Below, piece after piece: positions 1 to 10,600 of a stretch of 64,000 nt of DNA. The notes under the pieces were generated by a model. That model was not told the origin of the DNA. It saw only the letters and a list, made by a program, of their open reading frames with translations, and made no database searches. A program made the position numbers and the translations under genes. Numbering within the stretch: the first letter of the stretch is position 1; each line of letters starts with the position of its first letter. The stretch is from Aplysia californica (Eukaryota > Mollusca > Gastropoda > Aplysiida > Aplysiidae): assembly GCF_000002075.1 (NCBI RefSeq), contig NW_004797740.1, positions 195,211-259,210 of the forward strand. Reading direction: 5' to 3'.

Positions 1-1449
1 AGAGAGAGAGAGAGAGAGAGAGAGAAAGGGAGGGAGGGAAGGAGGGAGAGAAAGAAAGAAAATACTAATTGAGATTGATCAATCATTTATTTTGTACTTG
101 AATATCAAAATAGATACAAGAAATTACTCCAGAAGATCAATAACTATGTCACAAATAAAAACAAGCATGCTTACTGATAGGCATCTGTGCACACGTACAC
201 ACTCAGTGAAACCCGTGAGCAATTTACACACATATTCACGTTTTGAACCTTCCAAATTAATTCGACCTCAGTTTAACTTTTTCGAGTACTGCTAACATAT
301 TGCTTTTTTATTCCTGGATAGGGAGGGGGGGGGTGATGTTTGTTCTCGTAAATTCTCAAAATACTTTTGAGTTGGGGATGCATGAGGGGAGGGAGTGACA
401 ATTGCTCTCTACTGTCTGAGACAGAAGAAAAACAACCAATCAGCCCAAGCAGTCCTAATTAAATTTAAAAACACATATTTGTGTTAACGTGAACTTGGAC
501 CCCCAGTGTGGAACTATCATTTGGGGTCACCGCTCTATGCAAGGGCCACATTTGAGTCGCCATGATGCTGTGCGAGGGAGGGGCTTTTGGGGATAATGCA
601 AGGAGGTTGTGAATATAATAATATAAGAAATTCTTTGTTAAGTCCTTGGGGTAACGGGTTCCAATGTAGGAAATGTAGAAGATGGTGCTAACTTGTACTA
701 TTGATAGTACAGGTACAAGTCAATGGGGATAGGCCATGTCACAGGTTAGACTTCTACTAGATCTAGTACATTGTATTACCAAGAGCTGGGGAATTATATC
801 AATAGGCCTATCAATGTTACGTGTATAAAACCTACAACAGTGGTAGGAAAACAAAAAAGAGAACAAACTTTCAACGAACTTTCAAAGTATTTTTAAGCTT
901 TGCGAAAAGTAGAATAGGTTGAGCTGTCAAGTATATTGCCCGCTTTATGATTAAATATCTTTGGTGCATCTTATTTGCATCCATACCACAAAAAAGCAAT
1001 TAGGCCTACATTATGAAAAAACAAAAAACAGATTAAATAAAATATCGCCCCAACCGAAGGACGGAATAAACGGATGCGGAAGTTGAAATCGATTGACTGG
1101 GTTATCGTTCGTTCCTCTCAGTTTCTCAACCACTGGACTAGATCTCGATCAAGCCCCAGTGGATGCATTCTAAGTCGATTGAATGAGAACGTCCTAATGA
1201 TGTTGTGACGATGGGAATCATCAGTTCTACAAACACGTCACCTTGTGTTGATAGGGGATTTTTGCGACTAACTACGGTCAGTAGAAATGAATACACTTTG
1301 GCGTTTTCCTAACCTGCTCTAATGACTAATGAAGTAATGTTTTGCTTCCATTTCCATCCCTTTCCATGACATGAGTATGAGTTTCATATTTCAATTTCAT
1401 GATCTTAATTTCCTTTCAAATCAATGTGAAAAACTGTTTGTGCAGACGG
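1..1449. other. Left flank without identified gene
   Basis: Starts with a GA tract (1-25) running into a purine-rich region to about 60. The rest is unique-looking AT-rich sequence with no supported gene, only short ORFs. Confidence 0.4.
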
Positions 1450-1560
1450 GAGAACTTCCGTAACGAGCGACCACTTTGAGACAAAGCAGAATTGAGGGCT
1501 AGGGGTTTGGGTTAGGGTTAGGCCTCTTGTCTTAGACTTTTTATTGTGTTTGAGTTTGAG
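1450..1560. mobile_element. MITE fragment, TTAGGG-bearing family (M1)
   Basis: Opens with AACTTCCGTAACGAGCGACC, the terminal repeat shared with the element at 5117, followed by the same interior including GGGTTAGGGTTAGG and TTATTGTGTTTG. The right terminal repeat is missing, so it is truncated. Confidence 0.65.
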
Positions 1561-1962
1561 GTGAGGAAGTGGCTATGAGAATAGAAAAACGATCTACCTC
1601 TCACCCCGGGTGCGAAACAAGACCTGCTTTTCCTCATTTTGAAATACTTTCTATCGATGTGGATGATCAAATTGATAAAAGCCAAGAAAAAATTACGTTA
1701 TAGCACAAAAGTAAGCTAATTTGATCGTCTTCAAAGATGCTATGGCTATTATTTCACTGTTCGAATCGAGCCGAACGACGCGGGTCGCCATTTTGTTTTG
1801 CCCTGAAGTTCTCGCAAGATCTACTCCTCCCCTCTCTCTCTCTCTGTCTCTTTCTGAATACTGTCTATTCGGTGTGGACGATCTAAATTGACCAAAACAA
1901 TGTTAAAAAAGGCCACCTCTATTCTCACCCGGAGTGAGAATAGTGCAGGCGAGTCTTGTGGC

Positions 1963-2290
1963 TATTCTCACCCGGTGCGCGTTCACCAAATTTTGCGTTC
2001 ACCCTAAACCACAGAATTCTACTCTGTGATCACAGAAAAATTGTAGAATTCTGTGCCGTGAACAGACGTTCCATTACAACTAGCCTACTAAATGCGTACA
2101 ATTTTGTCTGTGGGCAGTGGAGAGAGAGAGAGAAAGAGAGAGAGGAGTAGCGCGAGAATTTCCGGGCAAAACAAAATGGCAACCCGCGTAGTTCGGCTTG
2201 GTTCGGCTCGATTCGAAAAGTTAAATAGCCGTAGCATCTTTGTAGATAACCAAATTGATTTACTTTTGTGTTTTAACATCATTTTTTAAC
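1963..2290 (+). repeat. Inner palindrome, left arm
   Basis: Begins at the CACCCGG motif, runs through AACCACAGAATTCTAC and a GA tract, and ends near TTAACATCATTTTTTAAC. The inverted counterpart is 2413-2812. Confidence 0.65.
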
Positions 2291-2412
2291 TTTGTTTTGG
2301 TCAATTTGATCGTCCACACCGATAGACAGTATTCAGAAAGAGACAGAGAGAGAGAGAAGCGGGGAGGAGTTGATCTTGCGAGAAGTTCCGGGCGGGTGAG
2401 AATAGCCACTTT

Positions 2413-2546
2413 TGTTAAAAAATGATGTTAAAACATAAAAGTAAATAAATTTGGTTGTCTACAAAGATGCTACGGCTATTTAACTTTTCGAATCGAGCCG
2501 AACTTCGCGGGTCGCCATTTTGTTTTGACCGAAAGTTCTCGCGCTA

Positions 2547-2636
<90 letters not shown>

Positions 2637-2812
2637 CTGCCCACAGACAAAATTGTACGCTTTTAGTAGGCTACAGTTGTAATGGAATGTTTGTTCACGG
2701 CACAGAATTCTACAATTTTTCTGTTATCACAGTGTAGAATTCTGTGGTTTAGGGTGAACGCAAAATTTGTTGGCCTAGATCTAAGCTATAACGATGAACG
2801 CGCACCGGGTGA
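2413..2812 (-). repeat. Inner palindrome, right arm
   Basis: Reverse complement of 1963-2290 at high identity, but with a far longer CT tract (about 2541-2634) where the left arm has a short GA tract. The 120-base spacer between the arms is itself an inverted copy of about 1800-1905. Confidence 0.65.
2541..2634. repeat. CT microsatellite
   Basis: Uninterrupted CT dinucleotides for about 94 bases, inside the right arm of the inner palindrome. Confidence 0.9.
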
Positions 2813-2817
2813 GAATA

Positions 2818-3173
2818 GCCAAAGGCTGATGTTAGGGGACCGTACGCCCCAATAGCGCTTGGCGCTAGGGGACCGTACGCCCCCATAGTGTTTGGCGCTA
2901 GGGGACTGTATGTCCTACCTGCGCTAAGGCGTGGTGTTACGGGACCATAGGCAGATGTGCATGCATCTGGACTTTGCAAAAATACAGGAGGAAAACGGCC
3001 AGTTTAACGAAGCTCCTGACGTAAGGAGTTATTACTAGGAGAATGTTTAAAATGTCTGAATACAATTGTGAGGTATATCTAGATCTAGTGGCCGTGGGTG
3101 AACCAAAATTTGAAATTTGTTCACGTCTGCACCCACGTTGTTTGTTATGTGTCAATAAAAGAAATCAAAGAGA
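2818..3173 (+). repeat. Fold-back main arm, left
   Basis: Contains three near-identical 33-base units starting CTAGGGGACCGTACG (2836-2930), then about 240 bases shared inverted with 4625-4962, ending at AAAGAAATCAAAGAGAGG before a GA tract. Confidence 0.7.
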
Positions 3174-3201
3174 GGGAGGGAGAGAAAGAGAGAGAGAGAG
3201 C

Positions 3202-3233
<32 letters not shown>

Positions 3234-3253
3234 GAGAGGGAAAGAGAGAGAGC

Positions 3254-3286
<33 letters not shown>

Positions 3287-3294
3287 TGTGTGTT

Positions 3295-3331
<37 letters not shown>

Positions 3332-3332
3332 T
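3165..3332. repeat. GA/GT compound microsatellite
   Basis: GA repeats with occasional interruptions, a short GT run at about 3287-3314, then GA again. It marks the inner edge of the left fold-back arm. Confidence 0.9.
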
Positions 3333-3664
3333 GGACAAATTTACACAAACGCCGGAAATTTACTCACTTTTGCATGAGAGAACACGCTTGAGCACGCACA
3401 CAGTTGTGATAGCGCGCAAGACGCAAGATCAACTCACATTCAGTGACAATAACAATAACATGAAAAGAAAGGGGGGGAAAAGACAGCTTGGGAAAGGTAG
3501 ATGAAGAGCAGAGCAAACTATTGTAGAGACTTGACAGAACGTCGGGTTGTGAACTAAGCACCGACGAATTAAAGTTTATTTGCAAGCGCATTACACATAA
3601 TATTATACGCCTGTCCACATTAATAATAACTGGACTACTTTTGCGCGCAGGTGCCGTGTAACTA

Positions 3665-4327
3665 TAGAGCGGTCAAAAATTCATGGTGCAACTTTTCCTC
3701 AAATATCTCTTTTAACGGGAGAATCATTGTCACCCATACTTTGCACAGCAGTTTGTATTAAAAAATGTCTTAAAACCGAATCATATTTTTCCACAACAAT
3801 TGAGGCTCGATAAAAAAAATGTTCTTCATAAATTTATATACAATACTAGGCCTATAAATCTCCATCACGCGAAAAATGTGATTGTTCATAGCACTTCTCG
3901 CACACATTTTGCATACGCATATGGCCTATGTCATAGCTCGCCAATGACACTTTTTAGTGGCAAAACTTCATACAAAAATGTTTTTTATGATGAACACATT
4001 CTTTTTACACTAAAGGTTTCCTCCTAAACATACGTTCAATGAGCATGCATGCTATTGCGATTGGAAAACAATGACAGACTTGCTTTTAAAAGCCATATTG
4101 CCGGAGCTGTAAAATTTTTAAAATTTGCAGAAACAATCGACTGGGATTTTTTATTAGAACTTATTAAGGAATTTTCTAGAATACAGTGAGCAGGAGTTTG
4201 AAACAATATTCACCTGTTAAGACAAATTGATATAAGTTATAAGTCACTGTGCAAAAGTTGGAGCCTATGTTCGATAGGTAAGGAGATATTTCACAATAAG
4301 TTGCGCCGTGCATTTTTTACAGCACTA
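3665..4327. mobile_element. MITE family F, copy 1
   Basis: About 663 bases bounded by imperfect inverted ends: TAGAGCGGTCAAAAATTCAT at the left and, read inverted, TAGTGCTGTAAAAAATGCAC at the right, with matching sub-terminal GCAACTT and AAATATCTC. A TA flanks each side, suggesting a TA target duplication (Tc1/mariner style), though alignment there is ambiguous. Shares its interior with 28893-29599. Confidence 0.65.
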
Positions 4328-4483
4328 TAGGCGTAAGTTGGTATACTATGAATTTAATGTGTACTCTTAACTCATATTCCACGCAAGGCGTTACCTGATT
4401 AATGATCTCTTCTCGATCTAATAGCATAATTATACCCTGCCGACCCTATCGTTTGCCCCCACATTCCCTTCGCCAACTCGTCC

Positions 4484-4624
<141 letters not shown>

Positions 4625-4962
4625 CTTTGATTTCTTTTATTGACACATAACAACATGGGTGCAGACGTGAGCAAATTTTAAATTTTGGTTCACCCACGGC
4701 CACTTGATACCTCACAATCGTATTCAGACATTTTAAACATTCTCCTAGTAATAACTCCTTACGTCAGGAGCTTCGTTAAACTGGCCGTTTTCCTCCTGTA
4801 TTTTTGCAAAGTCCAGATGCATGCACATCTGCCTACGGTCCCGTAACACCACGCCTTAGCGCAGGTAGGACATACGGTCCCCTAGCGCCTAACACTATGG
4901 GGGCGTACGGTCCCCTAGCGCCAAGCGCTATTGGGACGTACGGTCCCCTAACAATAGCCATA
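4625..4962 (-). repeat. Fold-back main arm, right
   Basis: Inverted copy of 2818-3173, with the same 33-base subrepeats in reverse order and only scattered differences. It adjoins the CT tract at 4497-4624. Confidence 0.7.
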
Positions 4963-5020
4963 GCCAAAAGACTCGCCTGCACTATTCTCACCCCGGGTGA
5001 GAATAGAGGTGGCCTTGAGG

Positions 5021-5434
5021 TGATCTTATACTTTAGCACGTTAAATTCTTCAATTGAGGACTTCCGAAACGAGCGACCGCTATCAGATCTGGATCAAAAT
5101 TCTATGTCATCAAGATGGAAGGACTTCCGTAACGAGCGACCACAATGAGACAGAGCAGAATTGAGGGGTAGGGGTAGGTCTAGGGATAGGGTTAGGGTTA
5201 GGCCTCTTCTTTATTGTGTTTGATGGGGTGGTTGCTCGTTACGGAAGTCCTTCCATCAAGATTATACTCAATGGCTTCCAAAATCATGATGGAAGACTGA
5301 AAACCACTGTTATACGATCTGTCCATGACAAAATTACGGTAGTTTGCATATTTTTAGGCCCAGTTCAAAGTTTTGAAGGTCTGAGTCGGGGATTAGTAGA
5401 CTTTGGGAGTTTAACGTGCTAAAGTATAAGATCA
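5021..5434. mobile_element. Short element with perfect 25-base inverted ends
   Basis: TGATCTTATACTTTAGCACG plus five more bases at 5021-5045 recurs exactly inverted at 5410-5434. Its span overlaps an M1-type element (5058-5483), so the two boundaries interlock rather than nest cleanly. Confidence 0.55.
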
Positions 5435-5483
5435 CAGTGTTTGAATCAAAGTTTGATGGGGTGGTGGCTCGTTAGGGAAGTCC
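5058..5483. mobile_element. M1-type MITE, long form, interrupted by another copy
   Basis: Starts GGACTTCCGAAACGAGCGAC and ends with the inverted counterpart GCTCGTTAGGGAAGTCC. Its interior (TATACTCAATGGCTTCC and on) matches the element at 58537. The 138-base M1 copy at 5117-5254 sits inside it. Confidence 0.6.
5117..5254. mobile_element. M1 MITE, complete copy with 8-bp target duplication
   Basis: A 138-base element with ends GGAAGGACTTCCGTAACGAG and its inverse, inverted for about 27 bases. ATCAAGAT flanks it exactly at 5109-5116 and 5255-5262. An 8-base duplication points to the hAT superfamily. The middle carries two to three TTAGGG-like units. Too short to code for anything. Confidence 0.8.
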
Positions 5484-5619
5484 TTCCGTGCCGTGCAGAC
5501 TGTGGTGTCTGTGGTGTGGACCTGTCACGGTAAGACTAAAGAATACTGGACCAGGGGATTGGGATTAGGCCTACTTTTGCCTATTCAACCTTAGGCCTTA
5601 GGAATGTATGATTTGGGGA

Positions 5620-5885
5620 GGACTTCCGTAACGATAACGAGCGACCACTATAAGACAGAGTAGAATTGAGGGCTAGGGGTAGATCTAGGAGTGGGGTTAG
5701 GGTTAGGCCTCTTCTTGGTATTTTTATAGAAGCACTCCCGTTTCGCGTCACATCCACTAACGGAAGTCAGCTCTTTCACCACTTTAGTGCCGTCGGATAT
5801 ATACGAATAAGGTCAGGTTTTTTAAAGTTAAGGCCTCTTCTTTATTGTGTTTGTTGGGTTGGTCGCTCGTTATGGAAGTCCTTCC
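5620..5885. mobile_element. M1 MITE with internal insertion
   Basis: Left end GGACTTCCGTAACG (with a short duplicated ACGATA) and right end CGTTATGGAAGTCCTTCC. About 130 foreign bases separate two copies of AGGCCTCTTCTT in the middle, so it is either interrupted or a fusion of two copies. Confidence 0.6.
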
Positions 5886-6538
5886 ATTATGATTTGGCCA
5901 CCTTGGATTCTTACCTCAGCCCGGGTGAGAATGACCCATGTCTCGCTATTCTGACCCCTCCCCCACCTGGTGAGAATATCTCCCTCCCCAGTGTGGGCAT
6001 GGGGCGAGGACTCCCCCCTGACCTCTCGCAGGCGATAAAATCACCTAGGCCCGCATGTGGTTAGGAATGAATAATAATAATAATGTTAAAACATTTTTCG
6101 CCTCTCCAGTAAAAAAAAAAGGCTCTCTACTGACACTGAGCGGGGTGTGGGACCGGCCACCGGCCCGACCATTCGTTGTTTACACTCTTTTTTTAAAAAA
6201 TGAAGGCTGGCCTCTTTTCACCCAACTCATTATGATGGTTCAAGGAACAGAGTTTGAAAACTGTGAACAATATCCCAGAAAACGACTGATAAAAAACTCT
6301 GAACTGGTCGCCGACTGTCAAATGCACAGCCAATGGCAGTAATAAATGTTGCACTAGTGGACTGTAGTCACCAGTAGTTTAAAATATGGTTATTCTCACG
6401 TCAACGATGCGCACGGAAGGGAGAGGGTATGAGTTGTCAGGACCACTGGTCGTGATGCATGCTGAGAGGGTTAATAAATCTCTCAATACTCTTAAAATAG
6501 TTTGGTGTTATTTTTTTTACCTCTGATATAGGGTCGGT

Positions 6539-6675
6539 GGAATTTTATAACGAGCGACCACTATGAAACAGTAGAATAGAGGGTTAGGGGTTGGGTCAGG
6601 GTTAGGGATAATTTAGTCTCTTCTTTATTATTGACAGTGTGTTTGTCGTGGTGGTCGCTCGTTATGGAAGTTCTC
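6539..6675. mobile_element. M1 MITE, diverged copy
   Basis: ATAACGAGCGACCACTATGA at the left and GTGGTCGCTCGTTATGGAAG at the right enclose the family interior with GGGTCAGGGTTAGGG. No clear target duplication. Confidence 0.65.
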
Positions 6676-6679
6676 CAAT

Positions 6680-7367
6680 TTTGAGAGGTCCATATGAATA
6701 TGATATTGCAGGTATGGGGCGTGGGAGTGGAATTAAGGGATAAAGGAGAAAGTCTGTCTCTTATCCTTTGCTGCTGGTTACAGTACAGTCATCCACCTCT
6801 GCACATTTTATGAACATTTGCTGGATTTGAGTTTTAAATGAATGCATGTATGAGGGTAACCTTTACTTTAACCCTTACTTTATTACCCAAATTTTCATGT
6901 GAATAAAATAAAGTGTGCAGATTTGGAAGCTAAAGCCCTTGGCTTTGTCCCATGCATATGCCATAGATGGTAGAGGCAGCCCAAAACCTGTAGACCTACA
7001 CCTTGGCCTTTCAGAGGCACCTGTTAATGAGAAATGATTTGATTTCCTTTTCTTCCAAAATAAATGAAAACAAGAAAATTTCTAGCATGAGAACTAGCAC
7101 TCTGTCAATAGCCATTTTCTTTTGACCTAGTCCCTGTCATACCTGGAATTTAAAAAAAATAATAATTGCTTTAATAATTCAGACATCTTTTCCCCTTTTT
7201 CCAGGAGTGGCCATCTTAGCTCGAGATGTAGATCTATGTTATTTGTTATGCTGATTTGCAGAAAAGCTATTGCGGCCTAATTATAAAGTAAACTGTGCAC
7301 TTAATTTTGTTTATTGACAAAAATGCTATCTTGAAGAATATATTGAAATAGTTTTCATCAATTTCAG
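6680..7367. other. Unassigned sequence upstream of AKAP17A
   Basis: AT-rich, unique-looking sequence. The AKAP17A promoter or leading exon could lie here or further left, but I see no TATA-type or initiator signal I would defend. Confidence 0.3.
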
Positions 7368-7444
7368 AGAGTGACATCAAGCTGACATACACTGAAGTGT
7401 AAGGATCTTATCTGAGGGAAGGCATACAAGAAAAAAGAAGAACA
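7368..7444 (+). other. AKAP17A: AKAP17A 5' untranslated exon segment
   Basis: A pyrimidine-rich stretch ending in a 3' splice site (ATTTCAG at 7361-7367) precedes the start codon, so the first coding exon probably carries about 77 bases of 5'UTR. Any further 5' non-coding exon and the promoter lie upstream and were not identified. The boundary is inferred from the splice signal alone. Confidence 0.4.
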
Positions 7445-7606
7445 ATGGCGAACACAACTGTGTGTACAGACACATCTGAAGCTGTTGATCTCTTCGAGCC
7501 TCAAAATCTGTTCTTGAAACCAATTGCCAAGGTCAACATCTGTGTGCAGCTGCCTCAGCTGAAGGCTGCAGGGAAGACAATCTCAAACTGGGAGGTTATG
7601 GAAAAG
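7445..7606 (+). CDS. AKAP17A: AKAP17A coding exon 1
   Basis: Encodes residues 1-54, beginning MANTTVCTD and including the conserved-looking PIAKVNICVQLPQ stretch. Ends in phase 0 at AAG before a GTTTGT donor. The reading frame continues into intron sequence for only 12 more codons before a stop. Confidence 0.85.
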
Positions 7607-10600
7607 GTTTGTCTAGTTTGGGGTTTCTTTTTTTCACTATAACTTTATTAATTAAGTAATTTCCCTGGAAAGGGAACAAAACTTTTACCAGCACCCTTTG
7701 TTGGGATGTTGTGTCCTATTTAGCCCATGTTGGGCCTGACGAGAAAGATCAAGCAAACGATAAATGATCTAGATAGTGTGATTGAAGGTATGTAACATAC
7801 AATGTGCAGACTTGTGAGGACTTTTTAACCTGCTGGTAATACTGGTATTGAATGACATGATTTTTTTTTCTCTTTCAGCTCAAACACATGGTTCGCCCTG
7901 AGGTATTCCTTACCTTGAAGATTTTTAAAAGCACCATGGAATTCATCCGTTTGGAAGGGGAAATTGAAAATAAAAGCAAAATTCACAACATCATCTTGAA
8001 ACTTGATGGCAAGACCATTAAGCTCAGTGGATTCACTGACATTCTCAAGGTATTTATTAAAATTATTATTTACTATTGAGCTAAGAAACGTCTTGAGAGA
8101 GAGAATTTGGCCTCTTTTTATTTTAATGTGTATGATCATTTTGGAAATGTATTCTGTCGTGGTCTTTCTGGATTAAGAGATTTATTGAGTTTCCAAGTCC
8201 TCTTCATTTAGATGATTTTATAATTCCTGACTATGTGTTGCAACAATAAGATAAAATAAGTGAAAGGTCTTATCCATTTTTTTGCATGCTGCCATTCACA
8301 GCAGTAAAAGACAAATGTACATGTACAAAGAACCCAAATGATTTATGCAGATGACATACAGTGTGTCTTTTATTCCCAAACCACAATTAATGACTCTCTC
8401 TGTACCATGTCCACATAAGAGAAGCACGACAAGTCCACATAAGAATAGCAATCCCCCCCCCCCCCCAAAAAAAAACAACAACAAAAACGCACACACACAC
8501 ACACCCTGCTCGTTTTTTCTGTCATACAATTATGCTGAATTAGTGGTTATTATTTTCACTCTCTTCCCTTTTTTCCTAATTAATTTTTATTGATGAGAAG
8601 AAAATCTTCAATGAACAATAAATTGATAGGAAAAGACTTGTGAAGCTTCCACTAAATCAGTCCTATTTTGTGTCTTATGACTGAAGGTGAGAGCAGCAGA
8701 GGCTAAAGTAAACTTCCCAAGCCGCCACGATTGGGACTCTTACTTTCGAGACGCAAAAAACATGAACGAAATGCGCCCAGGTGAGCGCCCAGATACAATC
8801 CACCTCAAAGATCTTCCAACCCGCTGGTTTTCCTACAGACGTTCTGACAGGGATGGAGAGAAAGAGTTACAACCATGTGAAAGTGTGGTGAAACGGGTTT
8901 TTCAAAGTTTTGGAGATATCCGCTGTGTGGATATACCTATGCTGGATCCTTACCGGAAGGAAGTAAGTGATGACAAAGTTACAAGGTTTTCTGTGTGACA
9001 GTAGGAAAAAAGTGTTGTCAAATTCTTTATTTATGAGAACTTTATTTTTCTACACAGCTTCTGTATGTGTGCGTGTTGGAAGTGAGTGGATTTTGCAGAT
9101 CATCGTCTTCCGGTGCCTTGCCGACTGGCGTGTGAGATCATGGACCTCCACTTCCATCTGTCTTGCGTTGCAGCTATGGTGTCTGTTGTTCTTGCTGCTC
9201 CCAGCCATGTTGTCAACTTGTCCAGTATCTTTTCCCTCTGTCTGCCATGTTGTCAACTTGTCCAGTATCTTTTCCCTCTGTCTGCCTCTGCCTCTCTTTC
9301 CATCAAACTTGCCTGTTGTTACAATATTCTCCTATGCTTCTTTCCACATTGAGCGAAGACGGGATTGGGTTTTCGCATTTTTCCTTATTAAACAATTTAA
9401 TAAATCAGCATAATTTTTGTATGAAGCTTTAGTTTTATTGTTTTCCTCTCCGGAAATAAAGATTTTCAAAATACGAAAATTGTTTTCAATGAAAAACTAC
9501 TTTCACTTTGGCACTCTATGGAGTCCTAGAGACCTGATGACATCTTTTGACTTCCCTTATTATCAAGAAATACTAGATCTAGCAATGTTTGAGAGCTTTT
9601 CAATCCAGTATCATTATAATTAAGGAAAATAAAGATATCTTGATCTTGTCCTCATATTTTTGTGTTAAAGTAAAGTAATCTATACTTTTGGTGTAATTTT
9701 CTGTCACAATCAGTGAGCAGAAATGTTTCCCGAAATTATTATAATTACAAATAATTGTGCAGTTTGCCATACTTTTGTGGATCCTGAAAAGCTGTGTTTG
9801 CACTTTTTTTGTATGTTGGGGAGAATCAGGTGGGAAAAAAAAGAAATGCCAGTTGCACACAATGTTTCTGACATGAATTTTTCCTCAGGTCTGTGCCAAT
9901 TTGAAGAAGAGCTCCATCCAAACATTTTCTTTTGGCCAAGATCTAACCTTCGAATGTTTCATCCAGTACATGGATTATATCAGCTTTGTCAAAGCAATGG
10001 ATTCCCTCCGTGGCATGAAACTCCTGTATAAGGGGGAAGACAAAGCTCTGACTGCTATTGTCAAAGTAAGTACGGCTGATAATTTTTCAAAAATTTGTTT
10101 ATTTGCAATACACATTCATTTGCCATAGTTGGTTAGTCACCTAATCTTAATCTACTGAGGTTCTGGAGACTCCTGTTTTCTTCTGCCCAAACTCAGATTT
10201 TTAGATAGGAATCTGAGGAAAACTCCCTATTTTTGGTCTTGGAATGGTTGGCAGGTCTGCGTCTTATTGAAAGAACACAGTGTACATCTCAACTGCTCAG
10301 TGTAAGTCTCTATCATATGTCAGTTTTCAAATAGAGTATGGCAGAGTCTTACACTAAGGCGTCGATCTTTTTATTGACAATATTCTGCTAATCATTTGTG
10401 AGGTGTGCTGACAAAATTTCTCGGATTTGAGCATCATGGAAATTGATACATCAACTTGATAGGTGAAGTTTGTACAATTTGTGAGCTTGGAATAGTAAAA
10501 GACACAGTAAACTTGAACAAAATGGCATCAATTGAAAATCTATAAATCTGACCCCCAGTGTCGATTTTCATCCGATCTCTCCATTCTTGGATCGTGAGAA

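Noticed and set aside
1500-1530. Interstitial telomere
   Set aside because: Only two or three TTAGGG-like units, and they are part of the M1 MITE in every copy.
3043-3391. ORFs of Arg-Glu or Leu-Ser repeats over GA/CT tracts (also at 2455, 4399, 22349, 43324 and 50308)
   Set aside because: Translated microsatellites, not genes.
5666-6064. 132-codon ORF
   Set aside because: It runs across MITE sequence and repeated CACCCGG motifs with no family resemblance.
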